A stretch of DNA of 12,591 bases from Planctomycetota bacterium (GTDB taxonomy: Bacteria > Planctomycetota > JAMOSO01): contig JAMOSO010000025.1 in the NCBI GenBank assembly GCA_027063065.1, positions 1 through 12,591 on the forward strand, written 5' to 3'. Each line of letters opens with the position of its first letter. Position 1 is the stretch's first letter. Made by a program: the position numbers and the translations under genes. Under the pieces are notes generated by a model. That model saw only the letters and a program-made list of their open reading frames with translations, searched no databases and was not told where the DNA came from. This document shows, piece by piece, positions 1 to 6,491 of this stretch.

Positions 1-70
1 CCTATAGTAACACCTACTCATGAGCTTCGGCAGGGTGACATTTGCTACATGTAGCAGGTGTTACTATAGG
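1..70. repeat. Perfect 15-bp inverted repeat at the window edge
   Basis: Bases 1-15 (CCTATAGTAACACCT) are the exact reverse complement of bases 56-70, separated by 40 bases. The inner arm is ordinary HAO-like coding sequence (the PIVTPA segment). The outer arm destroys the reading frame and supplies the stop codon. The repeat starts at base 1, so it may extend beyond the window. A fold-back chimera at a contig end is the likeliest cause; a real inversion junction is the alternative. Confidence 0.85.
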
Positions 71-361
71 TGATATAAAAGTATTAGTACCTTTAACGCC
101 TTCACAGTTTTGAGCTGCCATGGGGTTATCTGCATTGACTTGGTGACAGTCTATGCAACTGACGCCTACGTGCGCATGTCTAGAATTACGCCAATCATGA
201 ACGATGCCATTGTTAACGTCTGCATGGCACTTTATACATGCTTTTGCCTCTACAGAGACATTGCGATTAATCACCAAAAGTTTGGCGTTAGGCGCAGCAT
301 GTAAAACAGTACCAAGACCTATTAAGCTTAATATAGCTAATTTTAGGGTCTTTGATTTCAT
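14..361 (-). CDS. HAO-family octaheme cytochrome c, N-terminal part only (truncated)
   Basis: Secreted multiheme cytochrome c. The 115 visible residues hold a signal peptide (MKSK, hydrophobic core, likely cleavage near HA-AP at residue 22) and three c-heme sites: CIKCH 42-46, CIDCH 69-73 and CSKCH 105-109. The layout (VSVEAKACIKCH, then a DWRNSRHA segment, then a SPIVTPATCSKCHP segment) fits the N-terminus of octaheme hydroxylamine oxidoreductases and the related nitrite-reducing enzymes known from Epsilonproteobacteria. That family normally runs to several hundred residues and eight hemes, so this is only the first part. The frame ends at TAG (16-14), two bases of which lie in an inverted-repeat arm reaching the window edge, so the stop is suspect. 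The start at 361 is preferred over an upstream in-frame start at 430 because GGAGG lies just before it and it overlaps the upstream stop codon as ATGA. Substrate (nitrite, hydroxylamine or other) cannot be decided from this fragment. Confidence 0.72.
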   Translation of the reverse strand: MKSKTLKLAILSLIGLGTVLHAAPNAKLLVINRNVSVEAKACIKCHADVNNGIVHDWRNSRHAHVGVSCIDCHQVNADNPMAAQNCEGVKGTNTFISPIVTPATCSKCHPAEAHE

Positions 362-888
362 TTCTTTTCCTCCGAAGAAATATGTAACAGTAAATTTTTG
401 TGTCCAACATGTTGATGACATGATACACAATTTAATTTTGTCGATTGATTAAAATAACTTTTATGGGCTAATAATGCTTTAGGATTTGCGGATGTTTTTT
501 CTTTGAGTTTAACATGACATTTTAAGCATCCAGAATCATACACAAATTTAGTGCGATGTTTGCGGTTTTCTGTCCAGTCAAATTTAGACATATCTTTAGT
601 AGCATTTGACCAGCCATCTTTAGCTCCAGCAAAACCTTTTGCAATTAAAAAACCCATTGTTGAATTGTGTGGTAGGTGGCAATCGGTACATTCTGCTACA
701 AAACCAATTTTATTGTTGCCACCATGAACATCGTCGTCAAATGCTTTTACCATACCTTGCATTTCATGACAACTTCCACAAAATTCTGCATGTCCTGTTT
801 CAACGATTTTATCAGTTGCTAAAATAGCAATGAGTAAACCTACGCCTATGCTGGCGATAATAATTAAGGCTAATTTTTTTTTGTTCAT
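358..888 (-). CDS. NrfH/NapC-type membrane-anchored tetraheme cytochrome c (quinol dehydrogenase)
   Basis: A 176-residue protein with one N-terminal membrane anchor (about residues 5-25) and four c-heme sites: CGSCH 37-41, CTDCH 67-71, CLKCH 121-125 and CVSCH 154-158. Length and layout match the NapC/NirT/NrfH family, which takes electrons from menaquinol in the membrane and hands them to a periplasmic reductase. The first site reads CGSCHEM, keeping the CxxCHxM pattern in which the Met is a heme ligand in NrfH. Its stop overlaps the start of the HAO-like gene (ATGA, 361-358), so the two are co-translated and this is the likely electron donor to that enzyme, as in the cycX-hao pairs of Epsilonproteobacteria. 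Two in-frame starts exist: GTG at 894, only 2 nt after GAGG, and ATG at 888, 8 nt after it. ATG is preferred. Confidence 0.88.
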   Translation of the reverse strand: MNKKKLALIIIASIGVGLLIAILATDKIVETGHAEFCGSCHEMQGMVKAFDDDVHGGNNKIGFVAECTDCHLPHNSTMGFLIAKGFAGAKDGWSNATKDMSKFDWTENRKHRTKFVYDSGCLKCHVKLKEKTSANPKALLAHKSYFNQSTKLNCVSCHQHVGHKNLLLHISSEEKK

Positions 889-926
889 ATACACGACCTC
901 TAAATAAACTGCAAATAGCTTTATTA

Positions 927-955
927 ACTATACTTTATGTCAATAAGTATTGGAA
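927..955 (-). promoter_or_regulatory. Possible promoter of the tetraheme cytochrome / HAO-like operon
   Basis: On the minus strand, TTCCAA (955-950) and TATAGT (932-927) are 17 bp apart, matching the sigma-70 consensus at four and five of six positions. A perfect TTGACA (943-938) also lies here but has only poor -10 partners. No clear FNR-type TTGAT-N4-ATCAA palindrome is visible, although the operon would be expected to respond to anaerobiosis. Confidence 0.35.
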
Positions 956-990
956 TACCAGATAAAAGTTCAGTTTTTTGCTGTGAAATT

Positions 991-1022
991 AAAAAGCTCT
1001 AAAGAAAACTTTAGAGCTTTTT
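991..1022 (-). terminator. Rho-independent terminator after pnp
   Basis: A perfect 14-bp stem (991-1004 with 1009-1022) has a 4-nt loop, an AGCTCTAAAG core and a run of five T at its 3' end on the minus strand. It lies 22 bp past the pnp stop and before the cytochrome operon, which therefore needs its own promoter. The A-run on the other side makes it usable in both directions. Confidence 0.85.
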
Positions 1023-1044
1023 AATGTTAATATTTGAAGTGATA

Positions 1045-3150
1045 TTAATCGTTTTTTTCTTCAGCAGGTAAAGCTGCCTTGCGACTTAACTTTAAACGCC
1101 CCATAGAATCAATATCTATTAATTTAACGTCTAGTTCATCACCCATTTTTACGATTTCATTAATATCTTTAACAAATTCGTTAGATAGTTCAGAAACATG
1201 ACATAGGCCTTCTAATCCAGGCAATATTTCAACAAAGACACCAAAGTCCTTTATTCCCTTGATAGGACCATGATATATTTTGCCAATTTCAGGATTGCAA
1301 GTTAAAGCTTCTACTTTTGCTTTAGCAGCTTTACCGCCTTCTTGTGTTTCGGCGACAATAGTTACTGTGCCGTCGTCATCAACAGTGATTGTAGAATTAG
1401 TTTCTTCTTGCATTGCACGTATAATTTTACCACCAGGTCCAATCATAGCGCCTATTTTATCTGTGTTAATTTTTAAAGAGAACATACACGGTGCGTGTTC
1501 GGAAAGTTCTTCACGTGGAGCATCAAGTCCTTTCATCATCTCTCTTAGGATATGCAAGCGTCCTTCTTTGGCTTGATTTAATGAAGTTTCTAAAATTTCT
1601 CTACTTAACCCGTCAATTTTAATATCCATCTGGATAGCCGTAATGCCGTGTTGTGTGCCAGTAACTTTAAAATCCATATCACCTTCGTGATCTTCTTCGC
1701 CTTGAATATCACTTAAAATAGAAATATCATCACCTTCTTTAACTAATCCCATTGCAACACCGGCAACTGGATCTTTAATTGGAACACCTGCATCCATTAA
1801 CGCTAAGCAACCGCCACAAACAGAAGCCATAGAAGACGAACCGTTTGATTCTGTAATGTCAGATACGATACGAATAATGTATGGAAATTCTTCATGAGAA
1901 GGAATCATTGGTTTTAATGCGCGTTCGGCTAAATTTCCATGTCCAATTTCTCGGCGTTTGGTGCCGCCCATGCGTCCGCATTCACCAACGCAGTAAGGAG
2001 GGAAATTATAATGCAGATAATAGCGTTGAGAGTCAGTACCATTTAGGCCTTCTACGATTTGGTCATCACGTCCTGAACCTAATGTTACACTCACCAATGC
2101 CTGAGTTTCGCCACGTTGAAACATTGCAGAGCCATGTTGACGACTAAATACACGAGTTTCTACTTCGATGGGGCGTATTTCGTCTGTTTTACGTCCATCA
2201 AGTCTAATACCGCCAGCAATAGTTTTGCGTGTATCTGCTCTTAATACTTCTTTGAATGCCGCAGAGATTTCGTTTTTTGTATTTTCTAATTCATCTTCGG
2301 CAATGCCAGCGCTTAGAGATTCAATGATTTCTTCTTTTAATGCATCGATGGCTTTTTCACGATTTTTTTTGCCGGCAGTTATATTTGTAGGGTTAATACG
2401 GTCGCCAAAAGCAGCTAAAATTTTTGATTTATAAGGGTTTTCTGCAGGAGGTTCATAGCTGTCTTTTTCTTTACCAACTTCAGCGACCATTTTTTCTTGT
2501 AGTTCGATAACTTCTTTGATGGCTTCATGTCCTGCTAGAATACCATCCAACATAATTGTTTCACTGACTTCATCTGCGCCAGCTTCAACCATACAGACGT
2601 TTTCTTTAGTTGCTGATACAATTAAATCTATTTTAGAATCTTTCATTTGATCAATAGTAGGATTAATAACATATTCTTCATTAATATATCCAACTCGACA
2701 GCTACCTGTAGGTCCCATAAAAGGCATTGATGATATTGATAGTGCGGCAGATGCGCCTATCATGGTGGCAATGTCTGGATCGTTAGTTTTGTCAAAGCTC
2801 ATTACATGTCCTGCCACTTGAATCTCATCGCAATAACCTTCTGGAAATAGAGGGCGAATAGGGCGATCGATCATACGGCAAGTTAAAATCTCTTTAGTAG
2901 AAGGACGTGCTTCGCGTTTAATAAATCCTCCAGGAATTTTACCTGCAGCATAATAAGCTTCACGATATTCTACGGTTAATGGGAAAAAGTCAGTCCCTTC
3001 TCTTGATGCGCTATGGCATGCAGTTACTAATACTTCGGTATCACCATGTTTAACGATAACTGCTCCACCAGCTTGTTTGGCAATTTTGCCAGTTCTGATA
3101 GAAAATTTTGTTCCACGCCAATCAATTTCGTATACTTTTTCTGTGTTCAT
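1045..3150 (-). CDS. pnp: Polyribonucleotide nucleotidyltransferase (PNPase)
   Basis: Phosphorolytic 3'-5' exoribonuclease of mRNA turnover, which forms a ring-shaped trimer and usually joins the degradosome. The 701 residues are close to the usual 700-715. Domain order is complete: a first RNase PH domain (FFPLTVEYREAYYAAGKIPGG early on), a helical linker, and a second, catalytic RNase PH domain with SNGSSSMASVCGG and GEEDHEGDMDFKVTGT, which carry the phosphate-binding Ser and metal-binding Asp residues. These are followed by a KH domain from about 556 (GPGG at 571-574) and an S1 domain from about 623 (IKDFGVFVEILPGLEGLCHV). The gene follows rpsO in the same direction, the classical arrangement, with 111 bp between. 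The start is supported by GAAGGA about 11 nt upstream. Nothing looks broken. Confidence 0.97.
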   Translation of the reverse strand: MNTEKVYEIDWRGTKFSIRTGKIAKQAGGAVIVKHGDTEVLVTACHSASREGTDFFPLTVEYREAYYAAGKIPGGFIKREARPSTKEILTCRMIDRPIRPLFPEGYCDEIQVAGHVMSFDKTNDPDIATMIGASAALSISSMPFMGPTGSCRVGYINEEYVINPTIDQMKDSKIDLIVSATKENVCMVEAGADEVSETIMLDGILAGHEAIKEVIELQEKMVAEVGKEKDSYEPPAENPYKSKILAAFGDRINPTNITAGKKNREKAIDALKEEIIESLSAGIAEDELENTKNEISAAFKEVLRADTRKTIAGGIRLDGRKTDEIRPIEVETRVFSRQHGSAMFQRGETQALVSVTLGSGRDDQIVEGLNGTDSQRYYLHYNFPPYCVGECGRMGGTKRREIGHGNLAERALKPMIPSHEEFPYIIRIVSDITESNGSSSMASVCGGCLALMDAGVPIKDPVAGVAMGLVKEGDDISILSDIQGEEDHEGDMDFKVTGTQHGITAIQMDIKIDGLSREILETSLNQAKEGRLHILREMMKGLDAPREELSEHAPCMFSLKINTDKIGAMIGPGGKIIRAMQEETNSTITVDDDGTVTIVAETQEGGKAAKAKVEALTCNPEIGKIYHGPIKGIKDFGVFVEILPGLEGLCHVSELSNEFVKDINEIVKMGDELDVKLIDIDSMGRLKLSRKAALPAEEKND

Positions 3151-3186
3151 CTTCTTCTTTTCCTTCTTTTGCGACGCTATTTCTTT

Positions 3187-3215
3187 TTTATGCGCCTTTT
3201 CTGTAAATAGGACAA
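3187..3215 (-). promoter_or_regulatory. Possible pnp promoter between rpsO and pnp
   Basis: On the minus strand, TTGTCC (3215-3210) and CATAAA (3192-3187) are 17 bp apart, each with four of six consensus matches, giving a leader of about 30 nt. It lies just after the rpsO terminator, where a separate promoter would be needed. The -35 box overlaps a small palindrome, GGACAATGTCC (3210-3220). Confidence 0.35.
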
Positions 3216-3226
3216 TGTCCCTAATT

Positions 3227-3258
3227 AAAAAAGGCCAGCTTTTTGCTGGCCTTGTATT
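3227..3258 (-). terminator. Rho-independent terminator after rpsO
   Basis: A 9-bp GC-rich stem (AAGGCCAGC 3231-3239 with GCTGGCCTT 3245-3253) has a 5-nt loop and is followed on the minus strand by a T-run from 3232 to 3227. It starts within a few bases of the rpsO stop and should end or reduce transcription before pnp, as the rpsO terminator does in E. coli. Confidence 0.85.
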
Positions 3259-3261
3259 TTT

Positions 3262-3534
3262 TTATTTGATGCGTATTTTTAAGCTCTTACAAAGTTCACC
3301 ATAAGCTTGAATATCTTTGCTTTTTAGATAGGTCAATAATTTAGCGCGCTTAGCAACACAGCGTAATAAACCACGTCTTGAGCTAAAGTCTTTTTTATGT
3401 ACTTTCATGTGTTCTGTAAGATCGTTGATTCTTTCTGTGAATAAGGCAACTTGCGATGCTGTTGAACCAGTGTTTTTTTCGTTACCACCAAAAGTGTTAA
3501 CTAATTCTACTTTTTTTTCTTTTGCTACAGTCAT
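3262..3534 (-). CDS. rpsO: 30S ribosomal protein S15
   Basis: Small primary-binding protein of the 30S subunit, which binds the central domain of 16S rRNA and helps place S6/S18. The 90 residues match the usual 88-90. Family signatures are present: GSTASQVALFTERINDLTEH and HKKDFSSRRGLLRCVAKRAK, then LLTYLKSKD and a short C-terminal tail. The start at 3534 is chosen over an upstream in-frame ATG at 3582 because AAGGAG lies 7 nt before it and the protein then has family length. The leader contains a small hairpin that could be a site for S15 autoregulation, but this is not shown. Confidence 0.97.
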   Translation of the reverse strand: MTVAKEKKVELVNTFGGNEKNTGSTASQVALFTERINDLTEHMKVHKKDFSSRRGLLRCVAKRAKLLTYLKSKDIQAYGELCKSLKIRIK

Positions 3535-3609
3535 TTTGACTCCTTGAAGTAATTTCCAACATACCGCATCATGCGTATACATTAGACAGTGTAAATTGAT
3601 TTGATGATA

Positions 3610-4257
3610 TTAGCGTGCTGGACGGTAAAGGTCAACCTTTAACCACTTTATACCCCATTTTCTACATTCGTATGGATATGTCATACGAAGATCAAAATGG
3701 TAGATGCCTTTTCTTTTCCAACTTTTACGCATGCCACTGCCAGTATCGTCGACAGTTCTTAATCCAACTCCTGGTATAGAAACCATTGTGCCATATGGTA
3801 CTGCAGAAGGGTCGGCAGCAACACCAGTGCGTTTCCATGCGTTTTTTCCTATCGATGTTTTTCCGTTAGCAAATGTACCGCAAGAAAGGGCATCTGGACT
3901 ATATGCTGTGATTTTAGCTTTTATAGTTTTCCAATATACATATTTGGTATGATTAATTTTATTAGATTTATTGAATTTTATATTGTTTAATTGTGAAGTA
4001 TCTATTGCAAGCTCAGGTTCTGGTTGCATATCAGATATTGCATTAATTGGCTTAGCTGGCTTATTTTTGTTTATTTCGCTTGATACAGCTTGGTTATTAA
4101 GTATTCTAAATGTGATATGACCTTTGCTGATTTCTCTTTTGTTAGAGGCATCTACATTGGCTGTATTTGTTGGCAAAACAACGCAGATAGTTGCTATTTG
4201 TAATAGTATCATCTTGATTTGCCAGGGTAATCGGTATCGTTTTTTGAATGACTCCAT
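3610..4257 (-). CDS. Secreted 3D-domain protein (probable cell-wall/peptidoglycan-acting)
   Basis: A 215-residue protein with an N-terminal export segment (hydrophobic residues about 16-30 after a basic stretch), a low-complexity polar linker (about 35-108) and a C-terminal 3D domain (about 110-212). The three Asp-containing motifs that name the domain are visible: VAADP (D149), VDDTG (D170/D171) and FDLR (D189). TAYSP, GTFANG and PYGT are also present. The domain occurs in MltA-type lytic transglycosylases and in resuscitation-factor or YuiC-like proteins that act on peptidoglycan, so a periplasmic wall-remodelling role is likely. C126 and C198 might form a disulfide. It is transcribed toward rpsO but separated from it by about 75 bp. 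The ATG at 4257 has no visible Shine-Dalgarno sequence and lies about 7 nt after a good -10 box, so the mRNA may be leaderless. Exact activity is not known. Confidence 0.85.
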   Translation of the reverse strand: MESFKKRYRLPWQIKMILLQIATICVVLPTNTANVDASNKREISKGHITFRILNNQAVSSEINKNKPAKPINAISDMQPEPELAIDTSQLNNIKFNKSNKINHTKYVYWKTIKAKITAYSPDALSCGTFANGKTSIGKNAWKRTGVAADPSAVPYGTMVSIPGVGLRTVDDTGSGMRKSWKRKGIYHFDLRMTYPYECRKWGIKWLKVDLYRPAR

Positions 4258-4263
4258 TTAAGT

Positions 4264-4292
4264 ATTATTATCAATAAAATTTAAAAGGTCAA
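4264..4292 (-). promoter_or_regulatory. Promoter of the 3D-domain gene, placed for a leaderless transcript
   Basis: On the minus strand, TTGACC (4292-4287) and AATAAT (4269-4264) are exactly 17 bp apart, with five of six matches each. The expected transcription start is at or within a base or two of the ATG at 4257. Confidence 0.55.
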
Positions 4293-4316
4293 TAGAAGAA
4301 AAATACAGATAGATTT

Positions 4317-4322
4317 TATAAT
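4317..4322 (+). promoter_or_regulatory. Candidate -10 box for hisD
   Basis: A perfect TATAAT lies 29 bp before the hisD ATG, but the region 17 bp upstream has no good -35 match (AGAAGA). The implied leader is about 23 nt. It is divergent from, and close to, the promoter of the 3D-domain gene. Confidence 0.4.
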
Positions 4323-4351
4323 TGAACTATATTTTTTATTAAGGCTATATT

Positions 4352-5674
4352 ATGTCAGTAGTTAGAACCATAGACTTGCGTTTAGAACAGGGTTTTGAAC
4401 CTATACAGGATCTCTTAAAAAAGTCAGAAATAATGGAAAAAAATTTCCAGATTAAATTTGGTCAAGATGTTCAAAATTATGTATCTGATATTATTAGTAA
4501 AGTTAAAGATTCTGGCGATGAGGCGTTGAGGTGTTTTGCAGAGAAATTTGATGGGTTTAGACCAGATGCATTAGAAGTCTCTGAAACAGAAATAGAACAC
4601 GCGTATAATGATTTGGATGATTTAACTATTCAGCGTCTTAAAAAGGCTGCAGATAATATTGTTGCATACCAAAAACGTTTAATGCCACAAGATATGCCTT
4701 TAAGTGGCATTGCTGGTGCACAAACTGGCGGGCGTTATACTGCTGTTAGAAAAGCAGGTATTTATGTGCCGGGGGGAAGGGCTCCGCTTTGTAGTTCTGT
4801 ATTGATGAATGTCATTCCTGCTGTTGTGGCAGGTGTAAAAGAAATATATATGTGCACGCCCGCAGGAGTAGATGGGCTTATAGCCAAAGAAATTTTAGCT
4901 GCGGCCAAAATTGCTGGTGCTACAAAGGTTTTTAGATTGGGTGGAGCTCAGGCAATAGCTGCATTGGCTTATGGGACAGAGACTGTGCCAGCGGTGGATA
5001 CTATTGCGGGCCCAGGAAATATATTTGTAACTTACGCAAAGAAGGAAGTTTTTGGTAAAGTAAATATTGATATGTTAGCTGGACCTAGTGAGGTTTTAAT
5101 TGTAGCTGATAATACGGCAAATCCTCGATTTATTGCTGCAGATATGTTGGCTCAGGCAGAGCATGATCCTTTGGCATCTGCGATAGCAATTTTAACTGAC
5201 GAAAACATGGTGGATAAGATTAAACAAGAAATAGAGATTTTATTAAAAGGCGCCAGTACAGAAGAAACCGCTCGTCAAAGTTTACGAGATTATTCGGCAA
5301 TAGTTTTGGTTAAGGATATGCAACAGGCAATAGATGCAGCTAATTTAATATCTACTGAACATTTGATGATACAAACTAAAGATAATGATATGGTAGCTAA
5401 TAGTATTGTAAATGCGGGTGCTATTTTTATTGGTTCTTATTCTTCTGAGGCACTTGGAGATTATTTTGCAGGGCCATGTCATACGTTGCCAACAGGTGGC
5501 TCGGCAAATGCTTTTAGTGCTTTGAGTTGTTTAACCTTTATAAAACAAACATCTTTAATTAAGTATAGTCAACAAGCATTTAATGATGTTGCTAGCGATG
5601 TTGTTGCTTTGGCGGATTTAGAAGGCTTACATATGCATAAGATGAGTGTGGAAGTGCGTAGAGAACAGAAATAA
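4352..5674 (+). CDS. hisD: Histidinol dehydrogenase
   Basis: Zn-dependent, NAD-linked enzyme catalysing the last two oxidations of histidine synthesis, from L-histidinol to L-histidine. The 440 residues are within the usual 425-445. Conserved signatures are present: AGIYVPGGRAPLCSSVLMN, RLGGAQAIAALAYGTETV, and DTIAGPGNIFVTYAKKEVFG followed by IDMLAGPSE. The expected zinc ligands are Q268, H271, D370 and H427, and the general acid/base pair E336-H337 is in STEHL. The start is supported by AAGG 7 nt upstream. No other his gene is in the window, so the pathway genes are scattered in this genome. It reads toward the peroxiredoxin gene 91 bp downstream with no clear terminator between, so read-through is possible. 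Confidence 0.97.
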   Translation: MSVVRTIDLRLEQGFEPIQDLLKKSEIMEKNFQIKFGQDVQNYVSDIISKVKDSGDEALRCFAEKFDGFRPDALEVSETEIEHAYNDLDDLTIQRLKKAADNIVAYQKRLMPQDMPLSGIAGAQTGGRYTAVRKAGIYVPGGRAPLCSSVLMNVIPAVVAGVKEIYMCTPAGVDGLIAKEILAAAKIAGATKVFRLGGAQAIAALAYGTETVPAVDTIAGPGNIFVTYAKKEVFGKVNIDMLAGPSEVLIVADNTANPRFIAADMLAQAEHDPLASAIAILTDENMVDKIKQEIEILLKGASTEETARQSLRDYSAIVLVKDMQQAIDAANLISTEHLMIQTKDNDMVANSIVNAGAIFIGSYSSEALGDYFAGPCHTLPTGGSANAFSALSCLTFIKQTSLIKYSQQAFNDVASDVVALADLEGLHMHKMSVEVRREQK

Positions 5675-5732
5675 ACTCGGGAAAAATTTAAATTAAGTTG
5701 ACCTATTTTTTTTCTTGTGCAACATACAGGGA

Positions 5733-5738
5733 TATAAA
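5733..5738 (+). promoter_or_regulatory. Candidate -10 box for the peroxiredoxin gene
   Basis: TATAAA (five of six) lies 27 bp before the ATG, with only a weak -35 (TTTTCT at 5710-5715, 17-bp spacing). A strong TTGACC (5698-5703) lies further upstream but lacks a good -10 partner. The assignment is tentative. Confidence 0.28.
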
Positions 5739-5765
5739 AAAATTTTTATTTTGAATGGAGAAAAA

Positions 5766-6356
5766 ATGACTTTAGTTACACAGCAAGCCCCTAATTTTAC
5801 CGCGACTGCCGTAATGCCTGATAATACGTTTAATGAGGCGTTTAGTCTTGCGGATTTGAAAGGTAAATATACATTGCTATTCTTTTATCCTTTAGACTTT
5901 ACTTTTGTATGTCCGTCAGAAATTATTGCATTTGATAAAAAATTAGATGAATTTAAAAAACGCAATACAGAAGTAGTTGCCGTGTCAATTGATTCGCATT
6001 TTACGCATTTAGCATGGAAAAACACTCCTGTTAATAAAGGTGGTATTGGCAATGTGCAATTTCCAATGGTAGCGGATTTAAACAAACAGATTTCTAAGGA
6101 TTATGGTGTATTATTAGAAGATGCTGGGATTGCTTTGCGCGGTTTATTTTTGATTGATAAAGATGGTGTGGTTCAACATTCTTTGGTAAATAATTTACCG
6201 TTGGGACGCAATGTAGATGAGGCGTTGCGTGTTTTAGATGCTTTACAATTTACGGAAGAGCATGGTGAAGTGTGTCCTGCTAATTGGCGTCAAGGTGATG
6301 AAGCTATGAAACCAACAGCTGAAGGTGTAGCGGAATATTTGGCAAAAAATAATTAA
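5766..6356 (+). CDS. Typical 2-Cys peroxiredoxin (AhpC/Prx1 type)
   Basis: Thiol peroxidase that reduces H2O2, organic peroxides and peroxynitrite in the cytoplasm. The 196 residues are of family length. The peroxidatic Cys is C49 in DFTFVCPSE and the resolving Cys is C170 in GEVCPANW, so this is the typical two-Cys dimer type. A KGGIG motif at 91-95 corresponds to the GGLG loop of this class. The start at 5766 has GGAG 6 nt upstream; an in-frame start at 5715 would add residues unlike the family. No ahpF or thioredoxin reductase gene lies next to it, so its reductant is unknown. The thioredoxin-fold protein downstream carries a signal peptide and so is not the obvious partner. It ends before a strong terminator. 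Confidence 0.95.
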   Translation: MTLVTQQAPNFTATAVMPDNTFNEAFSLADLKGKYTLLFFYPLDFTFVCPSEIIAFDKKLDEFKKRNTEVVAVSIDSHFTHLAWKNTPVNKGGIGNVQFPMVADLNKQISKDYGVLLEDAGIALRGLFLIDKDGVVQHSLVNNLPLGRNVDEALRVLDALQFTEEHGEVCPANWRQGDEAMKPTAEGVAEYLAKNN

Positions 6357-6386
6357 ATGTTATAAGGGCTTATAATTTAGCTTATT

Positions 6387-6438
6387 TCAATAAAAAAGGT
6401 TGTATTTTTACACGTAAAAATACAACCTTTTTTATTGA
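6387..6438 (+). terminator. Very long perfect hairpin terminator after the peroxiredoxin gene
   Basis: Two 25-base arms (6387-6411 and 6414-6438) are perfect reverse complements with only 2 bases between them. The core is AAGGTTGTATTTTTAC. The right arm ends in six T followed by ATTGA. It sits 30 bp past the peroxiredoxin stop and closes that unit before the next promoter. It is symmetric, so it could terminate in both directions. Confidence 0.85.
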
Positions 6439-6465
6439 CTAAATAATTAATTTCATTGAAATAAT
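6435..6465 (+). promoter_or_regulatory. Possible promoter with operator-like palindrome for the thioredoxin/metal-binding unit
   Basis: TTGACT (6435-6440, five of six) and AATAAT (6460-6465, five of six) are 19 bp apart, longer than ideal. A 6-1-6 palindrome, ATTTCA-T-TGAAAT (6450-6462), lies in the spacer and overlaps the -10, where a repressor would block transcription. The spacing resembles metalloregulator (Fur/Zur/PerR-type) sites in general form only; the bases do not match a specific consensus that I can name. Confidence 0.35.
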
Positions 6466-6491
6466 TAAATATTATATTTAAAGGAGAATTG

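Noticed and set aside
361-430. N-terminal extension of the HAO-like protein from an in-frame start at 430
   Set aside because: It would overlap the upstream cytochrome gene by about 70 bp, add residues unlike a signal peptide, and ignore the GGAGG and ATGA overlap at 361.
938-943. Perfect TTGACA on the minus strand as the -35 of the cytochrome operon
   Set aside because: At 16-18 bp spacing the -10 candidates match poorly (AGCTAT); the pair TTCCAA/TATAGT fits better, so it was not used as the main call.
1280-2434. Plus-strand open frames of 88-98 codons inside pnp
   Set aside because: They are antisense shadows of a well-conserved gene, with no start signals and low-complexity translations.
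4340-4351. TATATT just before the hisD ATG as a -10 box
   Set aside because: It overlaps the ribosome binding site and would start transcription inside the gene; the TATAAT at 4317 is better placed.
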